DNA from: Histoplasma ohiense
Taxonomy: Eukaryota > Ascomycota > Eurotiomycetes > Onygenales > Ajellomycetaceae
Length of the DNA: 64,000 nt
Direction: 5' to 3'
NCBI GenBank assembly: GCA_017607445.1
Contig: JAEVHH010000003.1
Location: 4,526,001 to 4,590,000, forward strand
Under the pieces are notes generated by a model. The model was given only the letters and a program-made list of their open reading frames with translations. It was not told where the DNA came from and searched no databases. This document shows, piece by piece, positions 24,150 to 36,444 of this stretch; position 1 is the stretch's first letter; each line of letters opens with the position of its first letter. Both the position numbers and the translations under genes were made by a program.

Positions 24150-26001
24150 TTATTGCGGTGTTGTGTTAGACGAACCAGGAGCACCGAAAGCAACCTGGCC
24201 GTCGGTCCCGTATCTATCGCCATTTGTCGAGGGACCCGGCTGAGAAGGGAGGATTGGTGGAGTTCCTTGTATGGATTGATCGTAATACGCCCGCGCATTG
24301 CCGTTACTGTTCGACGGAGCTGCTTGCCGGTTCGATTGCAAGGGAGGTAGGGTGTTTGAACCCGCGGGTTGGAACTGCGATCGTTGGTACGCTTGGGGCA
24401 TCATCCCCATGCCGGCGGAACCTAGATCAGAAGAATTCAGGTGAGTGCCCCTGTGGATAGGCAGAACCGGTTTGTCTCACTTGAGAAGGACTCTGCATGT
24501 GTCCTGCGGATTGACTGAAAGACTGACCAGAAACGATTCCCCCCATATTTGCTGCCTGGCCGGTCCGGCCTGGGGTGGATTCGCCCATCTGTGACATTTG
24601 TGTTGAAGAAGCAAGATTGTATGGCATTTGAGCGCCCGAGTATGACTGGTATCGAGGTTGACCTATGTACCCACCCGCTCCAGGCGAGCGGATAGATCCA
24701 ATGGATTCATCGGCTGAACCAAACGGTGTCGGTGTAGATCCCTGTTGTGCCTGTCGAATGGCGTAGTCGGATACCCCAGCTCCAGCAGTAGGATAGCCTT
24801 GCATCATGCCTTGTTGGTACGTCTGACCTTGGTATGGATTGGCGGCATGCGGTGGGTACGAGTATCGAGCATCTCCTTCGTACAAGCCTCGACCACTCAT
24901 ATCAACTGAACTCCGTGGACGCTTGGCGTCTGGCCCATTGTAAAAAGGGTAGTCTCGGTTTGTCTGGTAAGCAGCTACCATCTGCTGACTCGACGCGCCG
25001 GAGCGCTCTGGCGTACGAGGCTGCGTCGGCGGGGCTGGGTAATCTGGTTCCGCTCGATTCAATGGGCGTTTTCTATTCTACATCAGCTACATTCTTTTTA
25101 AATCCTTCGCAAAACAACTCACAGAAGTGTACGGGCTTCCTTCCGAATTCTCAGCTTAACTCCTTGATCCGCAAAAGACCTTGAAAGCCATGTGGACTCG
25201 GTCATCCCAGGGAAGTTTTTGGGGGGTAACACTGTGATATTAGCATGAGCGCTAACGCAATCCCCCCTAAGGTATCAACTCACCAGTGAATGGTTTAGAG
25301 AGGATCGATTTTATGTAAACGACTTCATCTCTCGAGCCGCCACATCTCTTAACTCTATCAACAAGGTCAGCAGTCACGTCAATAAGATCGAATCCACGCG
25401 GATCATACTCTCGCATCTCAAACAGGTTAAATTTCAGCCTAAATTCTCCTTCAATCTTAACAGAAAGGTCGCCGAAGACGAAAAAACCACCTTCTAAGGA
25501 CTTCCGTGTCAGATACCAGCAAATGCTGACCATCAATGTTTCGGCGGAACACTAACCCATATTATCGGTGTCCTTAAGCCGATGGAGGGAGGACACTAAA
25601 GTCCCCGCGAGCGCCGTAGATTGAGCTGTCGTGGCGGGTGTATCCTCTGTCGCATTGTAGAGGGTGCAGCACATAAAATAAAACGGACTTTGCAAATAGT
25701 TCCTTCACGGGCTGTAAGCAATTATACCGCTAAGCTTCGTCACACGAGCGCCTTACTGCCCAGGGTCCTTCGATTCATCGATTTTCAGTTGGATAATAGG
25801 TGGAGGGTCCACCGCTTTGCGTTCTGCGCAAACGAAAAGAATGAAAGAAGCAAAACTACCATTAGCCTTCAGTCATCCCTGGGGAGAAGAGGATTGCTAG
25901 ATATGAGAAATTGTGCAGTTACCTTTCTCTTTTCCTCCTGCTACACGGGCCCGCTCCGGGTTCTGGCGAACCGTAAGACGAAAGTCCGCACTAGAACGCA
26001 T
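24150..26001 (-). CDS. vosA: Velvet-family regulator, VosA type (Ryp2 of Histoplasma)
   Basis: Velvet proteins are fungal DNA-binding regulators of development. VosA controls spore viability in Aspergillus, and its Histoplasma counterpart Ryp2 works with Ryp3 to hold the yeast phase. Exons 25923-26001, 25757-25823, 25557-25702, 25284-25493, 25123-25231 and 25072 downward join in frame. The velvet domain covers about residues 5-195: DFRLTVRQNPERARVAGGKE, KAVDPPPIIQLKI, NYLQSPFYFMCCTLY, TALAGTLVSSLHRLKD, GGFFVFGDLSVKIEGEFRLK, PPKNFPGMTESTWLSRSFAD, QGVKLRIRKE. KRPLNR and KRPRSS are candidate nuclear signals. The tail is Gln/Ser/Pro-rich. The last junction is uncertain: 24481 to 24374 (GTGAGA donor, 475 aa) or 24468 to 24421 (GTTCTG donor, 46-nt intron, 495 aa). 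The frame is also open to an ATG at 26118, adding 39 residues, but a good intron (GTTAGT..CGCAG) in that stretch suggests it is leader. VosA is preferred over VelC from the LVSSLHRLKD and GGFFVFGDLSVK blocks. Confidence 0.88.
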
Positions 26002-29000
26002 AGCAATATCAGCGGAGTTTTGCTGCGATGATATATTAGAGACGCAAAGGAGAGCGACTAACCTTTGGAGAGCTGGCCGCTGTGTAACAGGGTCTTCAGC
26101 AAATGTTGGCGCGCTCATGAAGAACAGCCTGTTAAGATTGTTGGATAGTAAAAATATCCAAGGAACACTTTAGCTCTTCTCCAGGAGAGAGGGTTCGCAA
26201 GACCCAAGGATTCGTGTGATGATCCTTGTAGGTCGTACCTGGGAATAAAAATGGGGTTAGGGAATGGATTCTTTCCAAGTCTGCGCTTTGGATCGAATAT
26301 AGCGTCGTCGAGTATAAAGATAAACGGCTAACAAGCCAGGTTGGGGGAAGAATATTAAGCGTTGTATCACGGGTGGGGAGGTCTGTGGGCTAAATTAGGA
26401 TCACCTAAAACGAAAATATAGTCGAGCCCAAATAATGGGGAATGATGGCAAAGAAGCAAATGGCAGCGAGCAGCGAAACCTTTGCGCCTAATGGGGGAGG
26501 TAGCCCGGCAATATTACTCACGGAACAGGGTGAGAGAGAGCTTCGAAATACCAGACAGAGTATAGTGCCTTTTGTGGATCGAGGAAAGTGGAATGAACCG
26601 CCCTTGCAGTGTTTTGAACGTCTGATTTCCTGCAGAAACGTCACAGAGGAGCGGAAGGCGTGTTCCCAAATTCGACCTATGATGCGTTGACACACCCTTC
26701 GTACCGTAGTTTCTATCCTGGCCGTGTTGCAATTATAAGAAGGTTATGGGCGAACCAAGGTTCCGATTTTGACTGCCTGGTATATTTGAGTTCAACGGTC
26801 AACACTGCCCAAAACCCTAACGGGATAAAGGAGGGTCTCTTGGGGGTTTGTCTTGACGAGCCAAATCTGCTCGGCGACTCGCCCGGGGCAGTCCGTTTGC
26901 AGCGGAGTTGTAGCGGTGGTCGTTCTGCTGGGAATATCCTGTAGACTGATTAACGTTTGCGGCGCTTGTTGAACGGTATGTTGATAACGAAGAGCCGCCT
27001 CTGCGTGGAAAAGGCCGCGAGTAGACGCCGGCCGCCACTTGACGGGCGCCAGGGAGCAGTCAAACCTTGGTATGGATATGCTTATCTCTTCCAGTGCGCG
27101 GGGAACTCTTCGTATCGTGGAATGAATCTGGTTAACGAGGCTGGTTCATATCGTAACTGGCTCGAAGCAACCATTTGGCAATTCAAGCGTGTCCGTTAAC
27201 CCACCACTGGCGATCCCGTAGCAGGTCCTATCTAAGAAGCCAGCGTCGTCGTCGTCGTCGTAGCGGAGAGCGTAGTGGTTTTGCGGATAAGAACTGGGGG
27301 CAAGCAAGTTTGGGGTATTGGGGGATTGGAGGGGCGGAGGAGGATGTCTTGGGAGGGGAAAATATCTAGCAACTGGAGTTCTTTCTTTAATCACGGACAA
27401 CAAGCCTACGACAACTCCAATTGAGGGTAGGTACATGTGCCTTGGACAGGCCACAGACAGCGAAACTTGAACACTGTCGGGATCGTCGCCAATTGACCGG
27501 CGCAGTGTGAGATTTTTGTATTCATATACGGAGAGAAAACAATGTCACCAGGATCTGCGAAAAGAGGCGGTACAGTTGATACAAAGAGCATTAGCCACCA
27601 TGCAGCGATCCTGGGAATCTGCGGCGTCGGACTAGTTTTCCTTCTCTCAGAACTCACAGATCCTCTCCTGATGGGTTGAGATAAAGAGATTGAAACGATG
27701 GTAAGAAGCTCTTCCTGACTCGGCAATCAAAGCTCATACAACTAGTTAGGCGAACTGCGCGGGTGGAATGGTATATCCTACGGCTTGCAAAAACAATTCA
27801 ACAAAGAAGCGCTGTTTGTCAATCATCTCAAGCTCTCCGGTGATTGCTGTTATGCTGTCGATCCGTGCTTAAAGGGCGAACAATCTATTTCCGATGCAGA
27901 CTTTCGAGAAACAAGGGCGTCGTACAGTTGGCAACAAAAATGAAATATGGCTACCTACTCGATGATTATCGGGGGAGAAATTGCATGCAGGAGATGATGG
28001 CTCCAAAGTGCTCTGTTGGTCCAAGGCAAACGGTCGTCAAAGATAGAGTCACTCCCTACTGCGTACATGTTGGCTCCCTAACTGGCCTGGCAACATGAAT
28101 GAAGTTCAACGCTCCAGACCCCTGTTTATTGGGGCTTGAAAACATCGACGAAAAGGATCGGCCAGATGCAGGAAATCACATCTTATTGGGCGGATCACAT
28201 CACATATCCCAGTGACGATGCAGCCCAGGGACGAGTGATATCAAAGCACAGGCTTTAGCTTGGAAATCGGAGCGGCCGCCACCATGAACGGTCCACCCTC
28301 TGGAATTCTTTGACTCAAAGAGAGCCATTCGAAGTTGAGGGGGGGGCGTGTATGTAGCGCTTGGTAGGTACTGTACTGTACGCTGGCTGGCATGTGAGTT
28401 ACGTGAAAGCCGTAAGCACAATGTCCAGAGCCCAACACGTCGCCAATAAAATACGAATGACAATACGATGCTAGGAAGCTTGAGGACAAACAGCATGCGC
28501 TCTTGTGTATCTTGACGGCTTGAGTGCAAACACGGCTGCCTCTCGGGTTCATAATCGGCGTTCAGCAAATCCTGCAGAGTGCAGGCATGCAACGATTTTC
28601 AAATGTGATCTGTGGGAGTCATCATTATCATCATCATCGATTGTGTACTATGTACTATACTTCCAAAGTTCCAGACGGACTGCTTGAGCTGACTTGCATC
28701 AATGTTTCGAAGGATGCACAGCACCTTTGCAATTGACGCTCGTGAACAGTCCACGCACGGATCACGAATAATCGTCCTTTCCGGTCGGAGAAATCTTTTA
28801 AGCTTTACGCGGTTATCCAACTCAAGTCGTCGAAATTGGGATGAAAGGAGATGGCGCCTGTGAGCTGCTGGTTACTTTCGCGTGGTAATTTCAGATGGTT
28901 TTCGCTCTTGTGCTGGAGACCCACGTCGCGAAGTAACTCGGACCAAGGATATTAGTGCCTCCACCATACCAAATACTCAAGCCCAGCAGGCAGGTTCAGG

Positions 29001-31484
29001 AAGCCGAAAGCACGGCGGAAACAGGTTTCGGAGCTTAAGCGTCGAACAGAATAACTTTGGCGGTTGCAGATCCCAAGATCAACGAAAAATGAATGTTTTC
29101 TAATTTCTTCGCCATTGTTAATTCGCGCTTCGCATCATCCCGTCTCCCAAATTCAATGTATACCAGAGCGAATCACAAATGAGCATTGAAGTTCGGAGTG
29201 CTTTTCAAGATGTCAGCCTAATGGGGGTCGGTACTTGGAAAAGAATGTCCATCGCAGCCAAATATTGGATTCAGAGCGATGGGGGTTGGTGAGGTGCAGG
29301 TTCTCGGAACAGCTTCACACCTCGGGCAGGCCGGCTTGCACCTACTAGCGCCTTTAGCCAATCATCCCCACACAGCGGCTGTCTCCTTTGAGATTACCAT
29401 TTAGAAGATGGCCAGTCAAACCTATCGGTGCATCAACAGGCCTCCTATGGATCAGCCCAACAAACCCTGTGTTACCCACTTCTCAGAACGGGTTTTAGTT
29501 GACTTCCACTCTCTTGGCCTAAAACAAGTGCCGGGTACCTACAGCTACGAGGGTACTATGTAGGTTCTGATTATTGGAAGCCTCTATGAACGGGAATCGT
29601 CTCCAATCGCTATTACTCTTGTCTCTACCGGTCGTGTATATTCTTGGACAAGACAGAGACGGGGCCGAAGATATAGCATGGGGTAGGGTAGTTGCAGCAT
29701 CTACGCACAAACCCACTTCAATAATTTGGTCCTCGGATCTTGGTGAGGCTTGAGGGTTATATATCCCTACCATACTTTTTTCTTTTTCTTTTTTTCTTTT
29801 TCAGCTTTGACCTACCTCATGAGGTCATTAACATTCCTAGAACAATTCTCGATGAGATTTTAATTGATACTCCCTGTTTTAGCCACAAGATCGTGTAATA
29901 AAACGGGCCCATTGTTGCTCAATACAAGCTGTGAAACTCACCACCATCCCTCCTTGAATCCACCGGATGTCGATTTCGGAATCAGGCCCAAACCGCTAAG
30001 CAATGTCGAAAGGAAACTCATTTTAGAGTCGTGATATAATTTCAAAAATTTTGTTAGCTCCTCAAACGGCTCCGTTACCACTGCTGCGAACGAGATATCT
30101 ACACTTAAGGGCTGATCGTCGGCCCATGGCTAGTTACATAATTAAGGATGTTTCTATCTTCTGTGAATCCATGGATCCTTCGCAACTGACAGGTCCTTCC
30201 CAACCTTGGGATCGACCCGCAACACTTGCAGATTTGCAACCAGACCTGAAGAAGACCTATTAGTACTATCATGGGACATAGTTATCGATAAAGCAACATT
30301 GTCATTACTCAAATTATCTGATTTCCAAATATCAAGTCGACAGCTTCCTGCTAGAAGAGATGCACATTCAACCCCGAGCACTCTCAGTCTCAGAACAAGT
30401 ACGCGATTCCCAATTTTCCATCTGGGGACCCGACCCGCTCGTCCGGCGAACTTTGTGCACAAAAATTTACGAGATCGAATACTGGCCGGCCCCCATCTTT
30501 ACTGCACCAATATCATCTCTTCTTCCATCAAGCTTTTGCCAGGCGATTATTTACATGAGCAAATGCTCCTCTATGGACCAAGCTGTCTTAAAATATTTCA
30601 TCACTGAGCATACTGTACTAGGCCATCAGTATTGACAACCCCACTACAATCATGGTGCTTTTTGTAGAAGAAAAGTAGTGGGGGGTACTTTGGGCAATCT
30701 ACAAATATCATACATATTACCCCTCTCTGCCCGATTTTCGTGAAGAGAAGCATTGTTCAAGAAATCAAAATCAATTGACCAATACAAAGCAATGGATGAC
30801 AAACGAAAGCTATTAATAAAAGCAATTTCCCTAACACTGGCAGTCCTGTTGCTTCTTCTCTCTGTGCCCATCATAATTGTTTACCTTTGTTACTTTCCAG
30901 CCGAGGCCAACCAGGGGTGCGCATCCACCAACTAAATTTAAAACCATAATTGAGTTAAAATTTAGCGCACACACCCCAGGCCCTCTGTGGAGCTCGCCGT
31001 CATCTTGACCAGCCTTGCTTTTAAGCTCCTTCAAAGGGAAAATTAGCAGTATGGAACCATGGTTCAAATGCTGAGGTTGACAAACGAGCTGTGGACTTCG
31101 AGATGATAATACTAATAATAATAATACAGCCCGAAGGTTTTTGAGATGAATTTTGAGGCACGACATGGTCCTATAATTATAATAGCCTTTTTCAGTCCTA
31201 GAATGAAACCTCTCATCGTGTAAGACGCCAACGTTTAATCCCACCATATCAGACGAAGAAAAAAGCAATGGCATTGGCCGCTTACTGGCACGCTAAATAC
31301 TTCTGGCTGGTACAAATGTTAACAGGAGAAGAGCAGGAGAGTAAATTGAGCAGATTTACAGAGAGAAAATACTTGTGTTCCCTTTACATGATCGCTTGTA
31401 TATACGATAAAGAGAGATCGGAATTTACTAAAGATGAAGGCGGCATTTCTTTCCGCGAAATGTGAGGCAAAATTACCGAGATTG
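26002..31484. other. 5.5-kb gene-poor block upstream of the velvet gene
   Basis: The left part should be the leader and promoter of the velvet gene. Many small frames (60-133 codons) occur on both strands, but none looks like a known protein, none has a neighbour joined by good splice signals, and codon use is unlike the real genes here. Short (CGT)n and (ATC)n repeats occur near 27242 and 28625, and a T-rich tract near 29777. It may be a long regulatory region, untranslated leader with upstream frames, noncoding RNA, or decayed genes. Confidence 0.5.
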
Positions 31485-31509
31485 AAAAAAAAAAAAAAAA
31501 AAAAAAAAA
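31485..31509 (-). terminator. RNA polymerase III terminator of tRNA-Val
   Basis: The plus strand shows A25, so the tRNA gene reads into T25 three bases past its last encoded base. Pol III stops at T runs of four or more; this one is much longer than needed. Confidence 0.85.
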
Positions 31510-31512
31510 TCA

Positions 31513-31633
31513 TGACTAGACTGGGGTTCGATCCCAGGACCTTATCGGCACATTTCGGCGATGAGTCAACGTCGCTTGCGACAGTTGGCCGATTATGTGA
31601 GCGATACGTGATAACCAACTACACCATCCAGCC
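31513..31633 (-). tRNA. tRNA-Val (anticodon CAC) with a 47-nt intron
   Basis: The mature tRNA folds well. Acceptor strand GGCTGGA pairs with TCTAGTC (two G-U pairs), and the discriminator is A73. The D arm TGGTGTAGTTGGTTATCAC carries the A box. The anticodon stem is TATCG/CGATA with loop C-T-CAC-A-C: T33 is present and the anticodon is CAC at 31597-31599. The T arm is CTGGG/CCCAG with loop ATCGAAC (A54 variant of the B box). The intron is 31549-31595, between positions 37 and 38, the canonical eukaryotic place. It contains an inverted repeat (CAACTGTCGC/GCGACGTTG, one bulge). No CCA is encoded, as expected in eukaryotes. Confidence 0.93.
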
Positions 31634-32945
31634 ATTTTTGATAGCATTTGAGCCGGGCAAAAAGGCTTTTTTTCCATACTGGGTTTCTATAACCATCCCC
31701 ACGGAAAGGAGTAGTAATGACCACGAAGTGTGGCTGTTTTTTATGAAGTTAATTTTTATAAGGTCTGGCTAAAGTATGCCAGAAATTTAGCTAGCGGGGT
31801 GTGAGGTGAAGAAGAGTCAATGAGATCCCACAGTCCAACTTATTCCGCGATGGCGCAGGCACTATTCAAAAGCATATGCAACTTCTCATCTCCAAAAAAA
31901 AAACCTGCTTCACAGATCTTGGAACAAAACATAAAACCAAATCTTAACTCCTCCTCCTCCCCCACCACCAAAGGCCATATATGCACCTCGTCTTAATCAA
32001 GGTGGCAGGATGATAATAAATTCATCAAAATGTTTCATTTATGGAGGGGGGTACCTGCACGCGCATAGAGATGGGACTTTTTAGCGTTGGAGAGAAACTT
32101 CTGCGATTGGTACCCTGCGTATCGCACGGACATAAGGAAGACGCAGGCATGAACCCTGGTACCCTGGGGAATGTTGGTAGCTCTGGACGCAGGTACGAGA
32201 AGTTAGAATTGTGAACAATGCTCGGTAACATTACCACCCTAGGTGTGGGGTCCAACTATTTGCTATTTATTGTTTTATTAACAGAACGTGTATTAAGTAC
32301 ACAGAGTTGGGCTTGCGTGTACCTGGAGGGCAAAAAAAAAACAAGAAAAGCAGCGAGCCAAAATGGTATCAGGGCCGAAATTACCCCACGAACCAAAATA
32401 TCCATAATAATAAAGTACAAGTACAAGAGGACAATGAGATATGAGTCTGTTACAAGATATGGGTAGAAAAAGGGGAAAAAAAATTATCAAAGATGCATAA
32501 GAGAAGAAGGTCGGGTCAAGTTTTAGTTTGTAGGCAGAAGAGAGATGGAGCCGCACCGGGGACAATCTAACAAAACATAGAACGCCATTGAATGATTTTT
32601 ACGTGCAACAACCCGGAAGATGAAAAGAAAAAGAAAAAAAAGAAAGTGTATATCAGAAGATAGCGGGGCATGGAATCAAGAAAAAAAAAAAAAAAGAAAA
32701 CTGTGGTATAATAAACGACATAAAATGAAATATCGTTGAACATGCCCATAATAGCCCCCCAATGAACCAACGTAAAACTCCGTATCGTACCTCACCACAA
32801 GAAAACAGAGGGAATGGTGGAAACACCCCCAGCCCCTATTGTAACATTCGAAAAGAATAGACATCTCGCCGGTCCGTGTAGATAGAAAGTCGCCATTGTC
32901 GACGAGGGAGGAGACATGTAGCAGTCAACATGTCAAAAGACATTT
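31634..32945. other. Spacer between tRNA-Val and the MYST acetyltransferase
   Basis: This is the upstream side of the tRNA gene and the 3' end of the acetyltransferase gene (which reads leftward and stops at 32946). It is AT-rich with A runs near 31892, 32330, 32634 and 32681. I see no gene. Confidence 0.6.
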
Positions 32946-35900
32946 TCAAGTATGTTCATCAATGCCATCTATCGACTGGTGATTTTCAGGCCCCTGGATA
33001 GCTTCCTGGGACCTTTCATGGTCCACGATATCCAAATCTGTGGCTTGGTGCTTGTTGACTTTGTTGTCTCCAGATGGCGGGACGGCGCAAGTAGATTTGT
33101 CGACATTTGTGTTGCCATTCTCAAGTGCGCCAGTAGCTCTGCCATTATTGCTTGCAGCGGCGTGCGACTCAGGTGTAGCATTGGCGCCAATCTCCGTATT
33201 GGCTGCCTCCACCTCAGTAGACTGAAGTATCGGACTTTCCAACTGTTCAAGTTCGCCACCCTCCCTGCTCTCAATACCGTCACCCATTACTTCATCAGCA
33301 TCATTGGGGCCAAGGAACCTTCTACTTCGCCCTCTTCGGAGACCAATTGTTCTGCTGGAAGGGGTCGGAGTACCCGTAACCTGGCTGGCCGTTCGCTTTG
33401 GAGTACTGCGGCCACTTGTTCGTGCCGTAGTGGGAGCAGTGGTTGTAGTCGTGCGTCCTCTGAACTTATTAGCACGAGTTGAGCCGAAGGGGCGACCAGG
33501 TCGACGCTTGGTAATCGTTCCTGGGATCGGGGGGAATATTTCGAACCGCGTGGGTGGAATGCCGGCTGCTGGGTTCTGCATCATGGAGGACACTGACGGG
33601 GTCCTGACACCATTGGCTTGCCTCAATGAGGCACCATCAAAAGGCATCACACTCATTGATGGCGGGCCAGGGGGATCAAATGGAGGTGATACAGATCTGG
33701 CGTGACTGTGTCCATTGACGAATCCATCTTGCATGCTACTTGTATCGCTATTCAAATTTTCTGCCCGGTTGGTATACACATTGCTATCGCCGTTGCCTTC
33801 TATGTCGTCGTCCGCATCGGGCTCATCACGCGGAGCAACAGTATGTAATGGTGCCCGGTCATAGTGTGACTGATTGCTGCGACCCATAACATAAGGAGTC
33901 CAGACAAGAGCATTTGGATTGAGTCGTATATAATTTTTCTTCTCCCAATTTCGAATATACTCTTCAAAATAGGCGTAATTTAGTCGCAGGGCATATGTTT
34001 TGGTCTGGGGATCCCGGACGAGAGCCCGCAGTCCTTCCAAACCTGACACGATATCATCCGCTGTCATGCCAGTGCGCTCTGAAAGCTCGGCAATACTCAC
34101 AGGAGATTTCTGATTTCGCAGCTGGTATGACAAAACGAGACGCCAGTAATTGCGGTATGATACTAGACCCAGATCTGACAGAGGTTTTTCTGGCGACCCT
34201 GTCTTCCGTTCCACCCTCGTTAGGAGATAGGAGAAATCTATCAGGAGGTTCCCGTAGCCTTTCCGTTGATGAATGGGGAGTGTTAAGATGCATGACACAT
34301 TATTTGATGAGCTGGGCCTTTTCTCCTTGCTAAAGTAGCCAACGAAGTGGCAACCTAACTCATCATATTCTGTCATGACATAGAAAAGAAACGGTTCGAC
34401 ATCGTAGTAGAGCGTTTTGGATCCTAGGAATAATTTCGCAAGCAAGCAAAGGTTTTGGCAGTATACTGGATTCTTGCGACCATCGACTTCGAAAACTGAA
34501 ACTGACCCATCTCGGTATATTTCGTCTCCGGGAGGATGTTTCGCTGGGCATTTCAGTTTGTGGCGCCAGGCAACAAAATCCGAATTCATATATTTGAGAC
34601 AGAATTCGCAAATGTAGAGCACTCTGTTTCTACTGTATTCTTCTGGATAAGGCGCAGCATACCACGTTTCAATCTCATAGCCACCAAAGCTAATGTACTT
34701 TATTTTGCTTGGTGGCCCGGAGATTTTTGCACGTGGTGCGGATTCTCCAGGCTGCTCAGCAGCAGCCATTTTCTGTCTCCATTCTTCTTCGACTTTCTGG
34801 CGAGCGGCCTCGAACTTCTCCCGATCTGCAGCAAGAGGGAGTGTTCTTGAAGTATCAGCATCAGCTTCCGATAATATTCCACCGTAGGGCTTCGATTTGA
34901 GCTCATCGTTTTCTCGATCATGGAAGGCGTAAAAGGGAGCGCTGTATGCTGAAGGCGCGATGGGTTGGAAAGGAATTTGGGGAGATTCAACCACTGGAGG
35001 TGGTTTTGGCGGCCTCCGTCTCGAGATTTGCTTTTGCCGTGAGTTCAAAATTCTATTTAATTTCGTACTGTTTAGGTGAAATGAAAGAATAATCTTTCCT
35101 GCCTGACGTTGAACAATATTACAGAGGGCCTTTTCAGTTTTCCGCGTTCTTCGTGGTCTTGACTGGCGGCTAGTAACGTTGTTCTCGGTGGAATGTTCGA
35201 TCAGTGCTTGTACTGTTTTCATATTCCTAGGTAAGGGAGTGGGAATCATCCCCTCGAATCTAGCGGGAATTTTCTTTTGCCGTTTTTGAGTAACCATATT
35301 CCCTTCTGGACCCTCGTCGGATGCCCTCCGCTTCCGAAGTGACCTAGAGCCATCCAATGGATCATCATCGACAATTAACGAACTGAAAATAGAGTGGGAC
35401 TCGGGGCCTAACGCTTCGCTATGAGCGGGCAGTAGATCGATTGCAATGTTTGATGTGCCTGATCTCCGCCGGGATGGAGTCCTTTCGTGTTTATCAGGTT
35501 CTAGCTTGTTTTTAACACAACTAGGGCATCTCCAATTTTCAGCAGCTAATAAATTGACGAGTTAGTTAGCCTTGTCTAGGAATTTAAGAAAGCGGGAATG
35601 AGAAGTGATATGGAAAAATACCTTCTTCGCTATTTAAAGTTCCCCGTTCTCGCGCACATTGGCGATGGCCTAAGGACCGATTGATTAGACTCAACTCCAC
35701 AATTCCGTCAGGGAACGAGCCAAGCATTTTAAAACTCATCAAAACTTACAATGATCACCACAAACGGCACATGATAAATACTCCTCGAACTCTTCACTAG
35801 GATCGTGTTCTTCATCTTGTCCACAGACTCTATATGTAATTAGCGACTATTTTTTTTTCGTTTGCTCATATGTACTGTTTGAAAACTTACATGCAATTGT

Positions 35901-36444
35901 TGGGATTTAACGCATCTGCGTCTGCATCTTCTCCGTCGTTGCTTTCGGCCTCCCATTCTTCATCTACTTCCGACTCTTCAGATGACTCGCCATCAGAGCC
36001 TGCCTTGACACCGCTGGATTCGTTTTCGAATTCAACATCCGGGTCGTCAATATCGTCGTCCTCATCATCGCTATCGGATTTAGCATTGCCATCTGGGAAC
36101 TTCACAGCTCCGATGGCCTCGGTCTCCTCGTCTGCATCAGCATCCGCATCCTCATCCTCATCCACATCAGCAACATCATCCCTATGGTTCGTCTCAGGTT
36201 CATGGACCTCCCCAACACCACCCCCGTCATTCTCTTCTCGTTCACTGGCTTCAATTGTCTCGTCGCCATTTCCAAGTGTTAAAGGGGAACCGATATTCTC
36301 TTGTGGTATTACAGTCGCTGATTGTGTGAGGGTTGGATACAATTCATCATCTTCATCGCCTTCAGCATCTTGGTCACTATCTACCAGTTCTGGCTGTCGA
36401 TCGATGCTGGTATTTCCGTAAGTGGCCGGCACAGTCGCCGCCAT
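32946..36444 (-). CDS. MYST histone acetyltransferase with PHD finger (Sas3/Mst2 type)
   Basis: MYST enzymes acetylate histone tails from acetyl-CoA; the Sas3/Mst2 branch acts on H3 (K14) within a NuA3-like complex. Exons are 35891-36444, 35750-35829, 35622-35669 and 32946-35545 (1093 aa). After a very acidic first 180 residues comes a PHD finger split over four exons: NNCIVCG, SCAVCGDHCHRQCARERG, NWRCPSC, giving C4HC3 spacing. The MYST domain is about 510-780: a C2HC finger (CEFCLKYM, WRHKLKC), catalytic Cys in SCILTLP (about 646), acetyl-CoA loop QRKGYGNLLIDFSYLL, and the general-base Glu in SPEKPLSDLG (about 680). The tail is basic and low complexity. The ATG at 36444 has a strong context (ACCATGG). 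An in-frame ATG lies 27 codons upstream, but it is a weaker choice. Sas3 is favoured over Esa1 because there is no chromodomain and a PHD finger is present. Confidence 0.92.

Noticed and set aside
30206..30607. 133-codon plus-strand frame in the gene-poor block
   Set aside because: No domain recognised, and it overlaps other equally long frames on both strands, typical of noncoding sequence.
30753..30935. 60-codon frame with a hydrophobic stretch, like a small membrane protein
   Set aside because: One hydrophobic run alone is not evidence; no conserved feature, no supported transcript signals.
31513..31540. Plus-strand B-box-like GGGTTCGATCCC suggesting a plus-strand tRNA
   Set aside because: The T arm is nearly palindromic. 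Only the minus strand gives a full cloverleaf; upstream on the plus strand is an A25 run.
35870..36421. 183-codon Ser-rich plus-strand frame
   Set aside because: Antisense shadow of the acidic first exon of the MYST gene (Asp/Glu codons read as Ser on the other strand).
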